64,000 nucleotides of DNA from Oscillospiraceae bacterium (GCA_902778115.1 CACYWG010000005.1:1-64000); one strand, 5' to 3'. Numbered from the stretch's first letter, positions 1-10,566 are shown. Notes: a model not told the origin generated them from the letters alone. Numbers and translations: made by a program.

Positions 1-2
1 TA

Positions 3-92
3 TTTTATGTTTTCGAGGCAATTATCATTTTGTTGGGGATAATGTTTATTCGCTACTTTTTGACTGATGAAAATAAGAAGCGGACAGAGTAA
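3..92 (+). CDS. C-terminal end of an unidentified protein (partial)
   Basis: The frame is open from the window edge to a TAA at 90-92 and gives 29 residues. A hydrophobic run (IIILLGIMFI) is followed by a charged tail ending in KKRTE, which fits a last membrane helix with a cytoplasmic end. A terminator-like hairpin follows 30 bases later, which supports a real gene end. The family cannot be named from so little sequence. The stretch is AT-richer than the genes after it. Confidence 0.5.
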   Translation, partial: FYVFEAIIILLGIMFIRYFLTDENKKRTE

Positions 93-122
93 CAAATTCC
101 AGTTTATCAATCTGAATACTTT

Positions 123-157
123 GAGCGCCTCTTCTCCGTGAAAAGGCGCTCTTTCTC
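123..157 (+). terminator. Rho-independent terminator
   Basis: GAGCGCCT at 123-130 pairs with AGGCGCTC at 144-151 and is followed by a T-rich tail. It suits the partial gene ending at 92. Confidence 0.7.
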
Positions 158-186
158 TGCCTGTATGCGCAATCGTTTGAGGGCTT

Positions 187-235
187 GAACCCAACGATAG
201 CGAACCCAGACTGTTTTTGGGTTCAGCCTGGGTTC
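187..235. repeat. Nested inverted repeat GAACCC/GGGTTC
   Basis: GAACCC occurs at 187-192 and 202-207, and GGGTTC at 219-224 and 230-235. The inner and outer pairs can form nested or alternative stems. No function is evident. Confidence 0.5.
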
Positions 236-553
236 ATCGTGTACTTGTATCAATTTGCCTCGGAATGGGGACCATGGCCTTAAGATCCTCTCCCGTATGG
301 AGCAGAGATCTTTAAAACATACGGAAGCAGGGGAAACATATACAAGAAGAGCAAGTTTCGCCTCGTGCTACATAAATGAGAATCGTATCTGTCAGCGGCA
401 ACAATGGTTGCGGTGTTTGCTTGATAGCAAATACGGGTTTGATTCCGTTAAAGATTTCGTGGGCTTTATCCCCCTGGATGAACTGATAAAACAGGAAACG
501 GCATGTCCCCAAAGTCATGCCGTCCCTGCAAAACACTATAATACTGTTTTACT

Positions 554-583
554 ACACCCGCCCGTCCGGCGGAGGTGTTTTTT
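554..583 (+). terminator. Terminator-like hairpin with T tract
   Basis: ACACC-CGCC pairs with GGCG-(GA)-GGTGT, followed by TTTTTT. The T run is on the plus strand, so it does not terminate the minus-strand potD that ends at 601. It would stop plus-strand transcription from the gene-poor stretch. Confidence 0.5.
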
Positions 584-600
584 GTTCCCGTTGAAGAAGA

Positions 601-1713
601 TTATCCGATCTTCAGGGTCTCCCAGAGGGTGGTGATATAGCCCAGGGTGTCGGCGTCGAGGTTATAGAAGGCGTACTGGTTGAGGTACTCGTTGAACTTG
701 TCGGTGAAGCGGTACAGGACGTCCACGGTCTCCTCGCCCAGCTCCTCCAGGTACTCGGGATTCTTGTAGACCAGGGAGTTCGGGGAGGCGTAGTAGATAT
801 ACTCGGCGTTGGCGATGGCCGGCTCCTCGGAGAGCATGTAGTTGATGAAGATCTCGGCCAGCTCCTGGTTGCGGCAGCAGCTGGGGATGCACATCGCGTC
901 GACGAAGAAGTTGGTGCGCTCGGGGTAGTAGAAGCGCAGATCCACGCCCTCGGCCTGGGCGTCGAGCATCGTGAAGTAGTCGCCGGCGTAGTAGGCGCCG
1001 ATGGCGGCCTCGCCGGACTCCATCATGTTGTAGATCTCGTCCATCACGTAGCTCTTGACGAGCGGAGACTGGGCCTTCAGCTCACTGAGCGCCTGGTCCC
1101 AGACCGCGTGATCGGTGGCGTTGACGTCCAGGCCCAGCTTGTACTGCGCGGTGGCGAAGGCGTCGCGGGGGTTGTTGAACTGCAGGATCTGGCCGGCATA
1201 CTTGTCGTTCCACATCAGATCCCAGTCGCCCACGTCGGCCTCGTCGACGACAGCGGCGTTGTAGATCACGCCGACCACGCCGTAGGTGTAGGGCACGGAG
1301 TAGGTGTTCTGCGGGTCATAGTAGAGGCCGCGGAAGCTCTCGTCGATATACTGGTAATTCGGGATGTTGTCGAAGTTGAGCGGCAGGAGCATGTTCTCGG
1401 CCGCCATGCGCGCGATCATATAGTCGGAGGGGATGATCACGTCATAGCTCACAGCGCCGCTGGAGAGCTTGGCGTACATGTCCTCGTTGCTGGCATAGGT
1501 GGTGTAGTTGACCTTGACCTTCTGGCCGTAGGTCTCGGCGTACCACTGCTCGAAGGCCTTGATCGTGTCGAGCGAGCCCTCGGAGCCGTCGGAGATGTAC
1601 TCGCCCCAGTTGTAGACGTTCAGGGTGAGCGTGTCCTTGGAGCCGCAGCCGGCCAGAGCCAGCAGCGCCAGCAGCATCGCGCCGATCAGAAGCACGGAAA
1701 GAATCTTTTTCAT
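601..1713 (-). CDS. potD: Spermidine/putrescine-binding lipoprotein PotD
   Basis: This 370-residue protein is the substrate-binding component of a PotABCD polyamine importer. It starts with a lipoprotein signal (hydrophobic residues 5-21, lipobox LALAGC with the anchored Cys at 23), so it should sit on the outer face of the membrane. The mature part has the PotD/PotF pattern, with VYNWGEYISDG near the start and later EGVDLRFYYPE and an ANAEYIYYASPN segment. An AGGAGG site lies just before the ATG. It is the last gene of the run potA-potB-potC-potD, and a heptamer tandem repeat separates it from potC. Polyamine specificity is inferred from family and gene order; other cationic ligands are possible. 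Confidence 0.93.
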   Translation of the reverse strand: MKKILSVLLIGAMLLALLALAGCGSKDTLTLNVYNWGEYISDGSEGSLDTIKAFEQWYAETYGQKVKVNYTTYASNEDMYAKLSSGAVSYDVIIPSDYMIARMAAENMLLPLNFDNIPNYQYIDESFRGLYYDPQNTYSVPYTYGVVGVIYNAAVVDEADVGDWDLMWNDKYAGQILQFNNPRDAFATAQYKLGLDVNATDHAVWDQALSELKAQSPLVKSYVMDEIYNMMESGEAAIGAYYAGDYFTMLDAQAEGVDLRFYYPERTNFFVDAMCIPSCCRNQELAEIFINYMLSEEPAIANAEYIYYASPNSLVYKNPEYLEELGEETVDVLYRFTDKFNEYLNQYAFYNLDADTLGYITTLWETLKIG

Positions 1714-1739
1714 GGTTTGTCCTCCTGTTATTTCTAAAA

Positions 1740-1785
1740 ACTAAGCACTACGCACTACGCACTAAGCACTACGCACTAAGCACTA
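1740..1785. repeat. Heptanucleotide tandem repeat (ACTAAGC/ACTACGC)
   Basis: Six and a half copies of a 7-base unit, ACTAAGC or ACTACGC, fill most of the potC-potD gap. The last bases overlap the potC stop codon. Two unrelated 7-base repeats occur elsewhere in the window (25757 and 59092). Confidence 0.9.
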
Positions 1786-2610
1786 TTTACGCGTTTTCTT
1801 CTTCTCCCTGGCCTCTTTCACGGTCTGGGCCGTGTTGGCGTCGAGGAGATTCGACAGCAGCAGCATCGCCAGGATCACGAAGAAGATGATCGTCGCCAGC
1901 GCGTACATTTTCGGGGTGACGGTCTTTTTCGTCATGTTGTAGATGCGGATCGGCAGGGTCTGGAAGCCGTTGCCGGAGGTGAAGTAGCTGATGACGAAGT
2001 CGTCGAGCGAGAGGGTGAAGGCCATGATGAGGCCGGTCAGCACGCCGGGGAAGATCTCCGGGATCTCCACCTTCAGAAAGGCGCGCAGCGGCGTGCAGCC
2101 GAGATCCATCGCGGCCTCGGGCAGCGCCTGGTCCATCTGCTGCAGCTTCGGCAGCACCTGCAAAATGACGTAGGGCAGGCAGAAGGTGACGTGGGCGATC
2201 AGCATCGTGCCGAAGTTCAGGCTCGTGGCGGCGCCGAAGAGCCGGCCGACGAAGACGAACATCAGCATCAGGGAGATGCCGGTGATGATGTCGGGGTTGA
2301 TCATCGGGATATTGGTCGCGGTGTCCAGCGCCAGGCGCAGATAGCGATTGCGCAGGCGGTGGATGCCGACGGCGGCGGCCGTGCCCATCACGGTGGAGAT
2401 GAGCGCCGCGCTCACGGCGAGGATCAGGGTGTTTTTCACCGCGCCGAGGGTCTCGGAGTCGCGGAAAAGCTCCTCATACCAGTGCAGCGAGAAGCCGGAG
2501 AAGACCGACAGGCTCTTGGCTCCGTTGAAGGAGAAGACCAGCAAAATCGCGATCGGCGCGAAGAGGAAGAGCATGACGAGGCCGGTGTAGATTTTCGAGG
2601 CTGTTTTCAT
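1783..2610 (-). CDS. potC: Polyamine ABC transporter permease PotC
   Basis: This 275-residue inner-membrane permease has about six membrane segments. It carries the typical EAA loop of binding-protein-dependent permeases (EAAMDLGCTPLRAF, residues about 167-180) that docks on the ATPase. It should pair with PotB to form the channel. The start has AAGGAGGGG upstream and lies 14 bases after potB, so the genes are co-transcribed. The C-terminal tail is strongly basic (KEAREKKKTRK). Length and motif match PotC. Confidence 0.93.
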   Translation of the reverse strand: MKTASKIYTGLVMLFLFAPIAILLVFSFNGAKSLSVFSGFSLHWYEELFRDSETLGAVKNTLILAVSAALISTVMGTAAAVGIHRLRNRYLRLALDTATNIPMINPDIITGISLMLMFVFVGRLFGAATSLNFGTMLIAHVTFCLPYVILQVLPKLQQMDQALPEAAMDLGCTPLRAFLKVEIPEIFPGVLTGLIMAFTLSLDDFVISYFTSGNGFQTLPIRIYNMTKKTVTPKMYALATIIFFVILAMLLLSNLLDANTAQTVKEAREKKKTRK

Positions 2611-2624
2611 CTCTCTCCCCTCCT

Positions 2625-3499
2625 TTACGCCATGGCGCGCTTGTTGGCCGCGCGCTGCAGCAGCGCCATGCCGACGAGCAGCACCAGCATCAGGATAAAG
2701 GCGATGGCGGCGGCAAAGTGCAGGTTGTTGGCCACATACTGGCTCTCGATCGCGTCACCGATCAGGTAGAACTTGCCGTTGCCGAGCTTCTGGGAGATAT
2801 AGAAGGTGGAGATCGAGGGGATCAGCACCATCTCCACGCCGGAAATGACGCCCGGCAGGCTCAGCGGCCAGATCACGCGGCGCAGCACGCCCGCGCCGCT
2901 GCAGCCGAGGTCGCGCGCAGCCTCGATGAGCTTGACGTCCATCTTGGCCATCACGGAGTAGATCGGCAGGATCATATAGGGGAAGTAGTCGTAGACCATG
3001 CCGATGACGACCGCGCCCTCGGTGCCGATGATGTGGATCTTGCCGAGGTGCAGCGCGCCGAGCAGCCCGTTGAGGATGCCGGTGTCCTGCAGGATGGTCA
3101 TCCAGGCGTAGGTGCGGATCAGGAAGTTCATCCACATCGGGATCATGATGAGCGTGATGAGGATGCCCTGGGTCCTGGCGCTCGCGCGGGAGATGAGCAG
3201 CGCGAAGGGATAGCCCATCAGCAGGCAGATCGCCGTGGAGATCACGGCCAGCTTCAGCGAGCGGACGAAGATCAGCAGGTAGGTGCGCACCTCGCGCGTC
3301 GCCTCCCCGTCGCTGACCTGGGAGGTGGCGGTGAAGAAGCGGCTGAGGTTTTCGGTGGTGAACTGGTAGTTGTTGTCGGTGAAGGCGTAGTAGGCCACGA
3401 AGATGAGCGGCACCATGATGAACAGCAGCGCCCAGACCGAGTACGGCGCAAGCGCCAAGCTCCGGATCAGGCCGAGGCCGGATTTGTTGGTATCCTTCT

Positions 3500-3503
<4 letters not shown>
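2625..3503 (-). CDS. potB: Polyamine ABC transporter permease PotB
   Basis: The protein is 292 residues long when started at MKKDTNKSG; the frame is open further upstream, but that part overlaps potA. The chosen ATG overlaps the potA stop by four bases (ATGA), a usual sign of translational coupling. It has about six membrane helices and the permease EAA loop ([16 protein letters not shown]). It is the partner of PotC, and both are needed for polyamine import. Confidence 0.92.
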
Positions 3504-4654
<1,151 letters not shown>

Positions 4655-5022
4655 GGCTGACCCTCCCGCGCAAAATGAAAAAGTGACGTGTGCCGAAAGC
4701 ACACGTCACCTGTTGCAGACCGTTTCGCGCCGCTCTTTCAATGGGTGCGGCGTTTCCCGTCTCTCTGGTATCAGAGTTTTTCGAGCAAAAAAGCTTACCT
4801 TACTCTTATTGACCATTTCACAAGTTAGTGTGCCCTGCGGCACCGGTTATAAAGTAACCAACTTACATGAAACTGAGCTTTTAACTCAATCAATAAGGCA
4901 ACGAAGTTGCCGCCGCATTCCGCGGATCATCGGCATTCGACCCGGCTGTCCGTGTGGCCTTGGCCGCATCGCTGCGGCGGTCGCTATCTTGCTTTGGAAA
5001 CTCTACTTGTATCCAATTGAGA
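4655..5022 (-). promoter_or_regulatory. Long structured 5' leader of the potABCD operon
   Basis: About 370 bases separate the predicted start of transcription from potA, with no credible gene. The minus-strand RNA can fold extensively. 4973-4980 pairs with 4910-4917. TTATTGA/TCAATAA (4890-4896 with 4806-4812) encloses a TGAG/CTCA hairpin and a long helix (4860-4872 with 4816-4826). That helix holds two hairpins (4845-4859 and 4830-4843), forming a three-way junction. The leader ends in an intrinsic terminator at 4683-4709. This layout is typical of a riboswitch or attenuator. It does not show the conserved boxes of T-box, lysine, SAM, cobalamin, glycine or guanidine-I elements. Response to polyamine is inference. 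Confidence 0.6.
4683..4709 (-). terminator. Intrinsic terminator inside the potA leader
   Basis: An 11-base perfect stem (GTGACGTGTGC with GCACACGTCAC) and a 5-base loop are followed on the minus strand by TTTTTCATTTTG. It lies 29 bases before the potA start and downstream of the promoter, so it can only act as a conditional terminator for potABCD. Confidence 0.8.
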
Positions 5023-5028
5023 CAACTT

Positions 5029-5058
5029 ATTCTAACAGGCTTGCCCCTGCCCTGTCAA
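5029..5058 (-). promoter_or_regulatory. Promoter of potABCD
   Basis: On the minus strand TTGACA (5053-5058) is followed by an 18-base spacer and TAGAAT (5029-5034). This is a near-consensus sigma-A promoter. Confidence 0.75.
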
Positions 5059-5082
5059 CTGTTATTTGGGCCCCGTTTCGCC

Positions 5083-5114
5083 AAAAAACGCAGGGCGAAA
5101 CCCTGCGTTTTTGG
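5083..5114 (-). terminator. Terminator after ftsH
   Basis: The stem 5083-5095/5101-5112 (AAACGCAGGG/CCCTGCGTTT) has T runs on both strands. It closes the gdpP-to-ftsH operon just after the ftsH stop. Confidence 0.85.
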
Positions 5115-5119
5115 CGCTT

Positions 5120-7159
5120 TTATTCTTTTTTGTCCGATTCGGCGGTCTCAGCGTCGTCCGCGGGAGGCTCGGTCTGCCCGGCGGGCGGCTCCGGGCGCTG
5201 CTCGGCAGGAGGATCCTCGTCGAAGCGGGCGATCTTGCGGGCCGGGCGTTCGATGGTGGAATCGCTGCGGGCCTTCTTCGCGTCCTTTGCGGACTCGGGC
5301 ATGAACTCGCCGTGCTCGAAGAAGTAGTCGAACTCCTCGCCCTCCATCGTCTCGTGCGCCAGGAGGTACTCGGCCACGGCGATCAGCTGCTCGCGGTGCT
5401 CGGTGAGGATGCGCTCGCACTCGGCGGCGGCCTTGTCGAAGATCTTCTTCACTTCCTCGTCGATCGCGGCGGCGGTCTCCTCGGAATAGCTCTTGGTGGT
5501 GCCGAAGTCGCGGCCGATGAAGATGGAGTGGTCGGCGCTGTCGTAGAGGATGGGGCCGAGGCGCTCGCTCATGCCGTAGCGGGTGACCATGCTGCGGGCC
5601 AGGTTCGTGGCCTGCTGGATGTCGCCGGAGGCGCCGGTGGAGATGTCGTCCAGGAAGAGCTTCTCGGCCATGCGGCCGCCGAGGCTCATCACGATGGTCT
5701 CGAACATCTCGCTGCGGGAGGTGAAGTTCTCCAGGTCCTCGTTCGGGCGCATCAGCGTGAAGCCGCCGGCCTGCCCGCGCGGGATGATGGTGATATAGTG
5801 CACGGGGTCGACGTGCGGCAGGAACTTCGCGGCCACGGCGTGGCCGGATTCGTGGTAGGCCGTGAGGCGGCGCGCCTTGTCGCTGACCTTGCGGCTCTTC
5901 TTCTCGGGGCCCATCTCGACCTTGAGGATGGCCTCCTCCACGTCCTCCATCGTGACGAAGCGGTGCTTGCGGCGCACAGCCAGCAGGGCCGCCTCGTTCA
6001 TCAGGTTCTCCAGGTCCGCGCCCGAGAAGCCCGGGGTGCCGCGGGCGATGGAGTTGAGGTCGACGTCGTCGGCCAGCTGCTTGTCGCGGGAGTGGATCTT
6101 CAAAATCTCCTCGCGGCCGCGGATATCGGGCAGGCCGACATAGACCTGGCGGTCGAAGCGGCCGGGACGCAGCAGGGCGTTATCCAGGATGTCGGCGCGG
6201 TTCGTGGCCGCCATGACGATGACGCCCTCGTTGCTGCCGAAGCCGTCCATCTCCACCAGCAGCTGGTTGAGCGTCTGCTCGCGCTCGTCGTGTCCGCCGC
6301 CGAGGCCGCTGCCTCTCTGGCGGCCGACCGCGTCGATCTCGTCGATGAAGACGATGGCGGGGGCGAGCTTCTTGGCCTGCTCGAACAGGTCGCGCACGCG
6401 CCCGGCGCCGACGCCGACGTAGAGCTCGACGAAGTCCGAGCCGGAAATCGACAGGAACTGGACGTTCGCCTCGCCCGCGACGGCCTTGGCCAGCAGCGTT
6501 TTGCCGGTGCCCGGAGGGCCGACCAGCAGCACGCCCTTGGGGATGCGCGCGCCCATGGCGGTATAGGCCTTGGGGTCCTTCAGGAAGTCGACGATCTCGG
6601 CCAGTTCTTCCTTTTCCTCATCGCAGCCGGCCACGTCGGCGAAGGTCTTCTTGTTCTTCTCCTCGCTGCCGAGGCGGGTGCGCGCCCTGCTGAAGCGGGC
6701 CACGCCCCCGGCGCCGCCCTGATTGTTCATCATCGAATACCAGAGCCAGATCATCACGCCGAACAGCAGCAGATAGGGGATGATCCCCAGCCACCAGGGC
6801 GCGGTGAAGCCCGGCTTGTAGTCGTATTCCTCGATGATGCCCTTGTCGCGCTGCTCGGCGATCAGCTCGTGGAAGTCCTCGTAGAAGACGGAGAAGCTGA
6901 TGAGGCTGTATTCCTTCGTCTCCAGCTTTTCCTCGCCGGTGACCTCGTCGGTCTCACCGGTGTGGAGCTTGAGGACGATGTCGTTGCCCTCGGTGACGAA
7001 GGACTGCACCTTCTCTTTCTGGAACAGATCGACCAGATCGGAATAGATCATCGGATCCTGCGCGGGCGTGCGCAGCAGGAGAAAGAGCGTGGAAGCCAGG
7101 ATCACCAGCAGCAGAACGTAAAAGCCGATGTCCCGGGAACGGTTGCGTTGAGGTTTCAA
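5120..7159 (-). CDS. ftsH: ATP-dependent zinc metalloprotease FtsH
   Basis: This 679-residue membrane-anchored AAA+ protease degrades misfolded and regulatory membrane proteins. Membrane helices lie at about 11-29 and 121-143, flanking an extracytoplasmic domain. Walker A GPPGTGKT is at 214-221, Walker B IVFIDEID near 270, then the second region of homology, and the zinc-binding HESGH at 436-440. The start codon is TTG, with AAGGAAG about 10 bases upstream and no nearer in-frame ATG. The C-terminal tail is long, acidic and proline-rich ([13 protein letters not shown]), as often in Gram-positive FtsH. It is the last gene of the tilS-hpt-ftsH run. Confidence 0.97.
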   Translation of the reverse strand: MKPQRNRSRDIGFYVLLLVILASTLFLLLRTPAQDPMIYSDLVDLFQKEKVQSFVTEGNDIVLKLHTGETDEVTGEEKLETKEYSLISFSVFYEDFHELIAEQRDKGIIEEYDYKPGFTAPWWLGIIPYLLLFGVMIWLWYSMMNNQGGAGGVARFSRARTRLGSEEKNKKTFADVAGCDEEKEELAEIVDFLKDPKAYTAMGARIPKGVLLVGPPGTGKTLLAKAVAGEANVQFLSISGSDFVELYVGVGAGRVRDLFEQAKKLAPAIVFIDEIDAVGRQRGSGLGGGHDEREQTLNQLLVEMDGFGSNEGVIVMAATNRADILDNALLRPGRFDRQVYVGLPDIRGREEILKIHSRDKQLADDVDLNSIARGTPGFSGADLENLMNEAALLAVRRKHRFVTMEDVEEAILKVEMGPEKKSRKVSDKARRLTAYHESGHAVAAKFLPHVDPVHYITIIPRGQAGGFTLMRPNEDLENFTSRSEMFETIVMSLGGRMAEKLFLDDISTGASGDIQQATNLARSMVTRYGMSERLGPILYDSADHSIFIGRDFGTTKSYSEETAAAIDEEVKKIFDKAAAECERILTEHREQLIAVAEYLLAHETMEGEEFDYFFEHGEFMPESAKDAKKARSDSTIERPARKIARFDEDPPAEQRPEPPAGQTEPPADDAETAESDKKE

Positions 7160-7254
7160 AAAGCGGTCACTTCCTTAATTGGGGTATCTGTCGTTGCCCT
7201 CGGGAAGCGCAGGGCAGTCCGACGCGGCGGTTTGCTCTGCGTTTCCCAAAAGTA

Positions 7255-7788
7255 TTATTCGTAAATCTCGCGTTTTAACACGCCGATGTAGGGCAGGTTG
7301 CGGTAGCGCTCGTTGTAGTCGAGCCCGTAGCCCACGACAAAGGCGTCGGGGATCTCAAAGCAGGAGTAGTCCGCAAAGACCGGCGCTTTCCGGCGGGCGG
7401 GCTTGTCCATGAGCGTGGCGATGTGGATCGAGGCCGGGCCGCGCTGCTGCAGGAAATTTTTGAGATAATTGAGCGTCACGCCGGAGTCAAGGATGTCCTC
7501 GACGATGATGATGTGCCGCCCGGCGATGTCCTCGCTCAGGTCCTTGTTGATGCGCACCGTGCCCGTGGACTTGACGCCGCTGTAGGACGAGACGGCCATG
7601 AAGTCCATGGAGCAGTGGATGTCCACGCAGCGCAGCAGGTCCGCCATAAAGATGAAGCAGCCCTTCAGCACGCCGACGAACAGCGGATCCATGCCCTCAA
7701 AATCGCGGGAGATCTGCGCGCCCATCGCGGCGACCTTTGCGTGCAGCTCCTCTTCGCTGATCAAAACTCTTTCGATATCTTCTTTCAT
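7255..7788 (-). CDS. hpt: Hypoxanthine phosphoribosyltransferase
   Basis: This 177-residue cytoplasmic enzyme salvages hypoxanthine (and guanine) to nucleotides using PRPP. The PRPP-binding loop is seen as IIIVEDILDSGVTL, with a KSTGTVRI segment before it. Length is normal for the family. A TAGGAG site precedes the ATG. It lies between tilS and ftsH, a gene order conserved in many Firmicutes. Confidence 0.96.
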   Translation of the reverse strand: MKEDIERVLISEEELHAKVAAMGAQISRDFEGMDPLFVGVLKGCFIFMADLLRCVDIHCSMDFMAVSSYSGVKSTGTVRINKDLSEDIAGRHIIIVEDILDSGVTLNYLKNFLQQRGPASIHIATLMDKPARRKAPVFADYSCFEIPDAFVVGYGLDYNERYRNLPYIGVLKREIYE

Positions 7789-7806
7789 GCCTGTTTTCTC
7801 CTATTT

Positions 7807-9162
7807 TTATTCCATCTTTTCCACGGTGAGCAGCAGGATCTCCTCATCGGGCGCGGGGACGGCGCGCTCGTCGAGCGCCAGAGGATACACCGCGAGGATG
7901 CCCTCGCCGTCGCGAAAGACCAGAGCGCGGCTGCGCTCGGTGCTTGTCATGCCGGATTCGAGAAACAGGGCTTTCAGGCTCTTGCCGACGCCGCGGCCCG
8001 CGGGATGCATCCGATCCCCCGGCCGGCGGCCCGTGCCGACGATATCGCCCTTGATTTTCTCATACCCGAAACAAAAAGAGTTGAACGGACTGTTAATTTC
8101 TTTGCCGCCCGCCGGCGCTTTTTCCGCGCGCACGCGCAGGGCCAGCTCCGGGAATTCGGTCGTTTTTCCGATCTCGATGCGCCGCGGGACGATCTCCGGC
8201 GGCTGCTCAGTTTGCAGATACAGTCTCCCCTGCTCGCGGCGCAGGCGCAGCCCGGGCAGGTCGAGATAACCCAGCTCCGTGCCCTCCGCGAAGCGCAGCA
8301 CGCTCTCGGTCTGCGCGGCGCTGAGGCTTCGCGGACAGAGCTTCTTCACCGCGCGCGAGGCGACGGCGGGGTGCAGCTTCCGCAGCTTGGAGAGCGGCAG
8401 GCTTTCCCCGTCGAAGTTTCTGTCCAGCCATTCTTCCGCCAGGCCGCGCAAAAAAGAATCATCCCTTCGCAGCAGCGCGGCCGTGCGGCCGAGCGCGTCA
8501 TTCAGGGCGGGGTTCATCTCCCGCAGCAGCGGCAGGATCTCTCTGCGCAGGCGGTTGCGGCTGAAGTCAAGGCTTTCGTTGCTGCTGTCCTCCACATGGG
8601 GCACGCCCTGCGCCTTCAGATACGCCTCGATCTCCGCCCGATCGGTCTCCAGCAGCGGCCGGACGATATTTCCTCTGCGGGGCGGGATGCCGCCAAGGCC
8701 CTTCGTCCCGCTGCCGCGGACAAGGTTCAGCAGCACTGTCTCAGCGTTGTCGTCGGCGGTGTGGGCCGTGGCGATGCGGTCGCAGCCGAAGTGATCGGCC
8801 GCCCGTTCCAGAAAGGCATAGCGCAGCTTCCGCGCCGCCTCCTCCAGGCCCAGATGTTCTTTCTCCGCCAGGGCGCGGGTATCGCCGCGCTCGGCGAGGC
8901 AGGGGATCTTCTGTTCCCGGCACCAGTTCTCGACGAAGGCCATGTCCCGCAGGGATTCCTCCCCGCGCAGGCCGTGCTCGAAATGCGCGGCGAAGACGCG
9001 GATGCCCCGCTCCTCCTCCAGGCCATGGAGCAGCTGCAGCAGGCACATGGAGTCCGCACCGCCGGAGACGGCGCACAGCACGCGCGCGCCGGAAGGCAGC
9101 ATGTCCCAGGCGTCCCAGAACGCGGGATCGCCCGGGCGGTCCCGGAACTCAGTATTCGTCAT
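7807..9162 (-). CDS. tilS: tRNA(Ile)-lysidine synthase TilS
   Basis: This 451-residue enzyme converts the wobble cytidine of the AUA-reading tRNA(Ile) to lysidine with ATP. The N-terminal PP-loop is SGGADSMCL (about residues 33-41). A central TilS region has TAHTADDNAETVLLNLVRGSG and RPLLETDR. The C-terminal domain is present, as in long-form TilS. The start overlaps the end of dnaB by 14 bases, so the two are translationally linked. Confidence 0.95.
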   Translation of the reverse strand: MTNTEFRDRPGDPAFWDAWDMLPSGARVLCAVSGGADSMCLLQLLHGLEEERGIRVFAAHFEHGLRGEESLRDMAFVENWCREQKIPCLAERGDTRALAEKEHLGLEEAARKLRYAFLERAADHFGCDRIATAHTADDNAETVLLNLVRGSGTKGLGGIPPRRGNIVRPLLETDRAEIEAYLKAQGVPHVEDSSNESLDFSRNRLRREILPLLREMNPALNDALGRTAALLRRDDSFLRGLAEEWLDRNFDGESLPLSKLRKLHPAVASRAVKKLCPRSLSAAQTESVLRFAEGTELGYLDLPGLRLRREQGRLYLQTEQPPEIVPRRIEIGKTTEFPELALRVRAEKAPAGGKEINSPFNSFCFGYEKIKGDIVGTGRRPGDRMHPAGRGVGKSLKALFLESGMTSTERSRALVFRDGEGILAVYPLALDERAVPAPDEEILLLTVEKME

Positions 9163-10495
9163 CCCGCCGTCTTTCCACCGAGCCGAAGGAGGTGTACTCC
9201 GGCAGCCAGGTCAGCTCCACCGTACCGGTGGCGCCCTTGCGGTTTTTCAGCACGATGGCCTCGGCCAGCGTGGGATTTTCACTTTCTTTGTTGTAATAGC
9301 CGTCGCGGTAGATGCCGATGACCACGTCCGCGTCCTGCTCGATGGCGCCGGACTCGCGCAGGTCGGAGAGCATCGGGCGCTTGTCCTGGCGGTTTTCGTT
9401 GGCGCGCGAGAGCTGCGAGGCCGTGACCACGGGGACGTTGAGCTCCTTGGCCATGATCTTCATCATGCGGCTGATGTCGCTGACGGCCTGGGTGCGGCTT
9501 TCGTTCGACCAGCCGTAGCCGCTGCCGGAAGACTGCAGCAGCTGCAGATAGTCCACCACCACGAGGCCGAGATTGGGCACGCGGCGGCACTGGGCGTTCA
9601 TATCCGACACGGTCAGCGTCGGGTTATCGTCGATGCGGATATCGGTGGCGCTGAGGGCCTGGGCGGCCTCGGCGATGCTGGCCCACTGGCGCTCGTTGAG
9701 CTGGCCGGTGAGGAGGTTCTGCAGCGGCACCAGCGCCGCGCGCGACAGCAGGCGCGTGACCAGCTGCTCGCGGCTCATCTCCAGCGAGAAGATGACGACG
9801 GCCTGTTTGTTGTTCATCGCCACGTGCAGCGCCATGTTCAGCGCGATGCTCGTCTTGCCCATGCCCGGGCGCGCCGCGATCAGGACAAGGTCGGATTTGT
9901 TCAGGCCGAGGATCATCCGGTCGAGATCGGCAAAGCCGGTCTCCAGGCCCGGGATCCTTTTCCCGGACTCTGCCGCCGCGCTCAGCTCGTCGATGGTGCT
10001 CTGCACCACCGTGGCGATGGGCAGCAATCCGCCCACGTTGCGGCCCTGGCGCAGGGCGTAGATCTTGCGTTCGGCCGCCTCGAGCATGCTGTCGGCCTCG
10101 CCCGCGCCCTCGTAGACCATGTTGTTGATCTCATCGGCCGTCTCGGCCAGATGGCGCAGCAGCGCGCGGTCGCGCACGATGGCGGCGTACTCCATGACGT
10201 TGGCGGCCGTGGGCGTGACGCGCATGAGCTCGGCCATATAGGCGTCGCAGCTGTCGTCGTACACGCCGCGCACCTTCATCTGGTCAAGCACCGTGACCGG
10301 GTCGATCGTCATGCCGTAGGAGAACATGGCGAACATCGTCTCATAGATGTCCCGGTTGAGCTTGATATAGAATTCTTCCGCCTTGAGCTTGTCGATCACC
10401 TCAGGAATGCACCTGGGGTCGATGAGCATGGAGCCGATCACCGCCTGCTCCGCCGGCGCGGAATGCGGCACCCGTCTGCCGAGCAGTTCATCCAT
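9149..10495 (-). CDS. dnaB: Replicative DNA helicase DnaB
   Basis: This 448-residue hexameric helicase unwinds DNA at the replication fork. The N-terminal domain starts VPHSAPAEQAVIGSML. The C-terminal RecA-like domain has Walker A ARPGMGKT, Walker B VVVDYLQL, and SQLSRANENR. The start at MDELLGRRV is preceded by AGAGGT; an upstream extension would read into the repeat element at 10567-10704 and is rejected. The usual partners rplI and gdpP lie upstream in the same direction, here separated by that repeat. Confidence 0.96.
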   Translation of the reverse strand: MDELLGRRVPHSAPAEQAVIGSMLIDPRCIPEVIDKLKAEEFYIKLNRDIYETMFAMFSYGMTIDPVTVLDQMKVRGVYDDSCDAYMAELMRVTPTAANVMEYAAIVRDRALLRHLAETADEINNMVYEGAGEADSMLEAAERKIYALRQGRNVGGLLPIATVVQSTIDELSAAAESGKRIPGLETGFADLDRMILGLNKSDLVLIAARPGMGKTSIALNMALHVAMNNKQAVVIFSLEMSREQLVTRLLSRAALVPLQNLLTGQLNERQWASIAEAAQALSATDIRIDDNPTLTVSDMNAQCRRVPNLGLVVVDYLQLLQSSGSGYGWSNESRTQAVSDISRMMKIMAKELNVPVVTASQLSRANENRQDKRPMLSDLRESGAIEQDADVVIGIYRDGYYNKESENPTLAEAIVLKNRKGATGTVELTWLPEYTSFGSVERRRDDEY

Positions 10496-10566
10496 AGTGA
10501 ATACCTCTTTAACATCCGAAATGCGGGATTGGATTGGCAGGAGAGGCGCTTGCTCCTCCCGCATAA

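Larger units (their letters stand above)
158..600. other. Gene-poor AT-richer stretch
   Basis: No convincing gene was found here. Frames at 255-635 (+) and 312-536 (-) are open, but neither has a good ribosome binding site or a recognisable family. The stretch holds a nested inverted repeat (187-235) and a terminator-like hairpin (554-583). It may be the decayed edge of an acquired segment. Confidence 0.4.

Noticed and set aside
255..635. Possible 126-codon gene near the left end
   Set aside because: No ribosome site, no family, and it runs through a terminator-like hairpin.
4655..5022. T-box or another common riboswitch class before potA
   Set aside because: The T-box sequence, lysine, SAM, glycine, cobalamin and guanidine-I signature bases were not found.
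5066..7264. A long plus-strand frame opposite ftsH
   Set aside because: The minus-strand frame has all FtsH motifs; the opposite frame has no known domain and biased composition.
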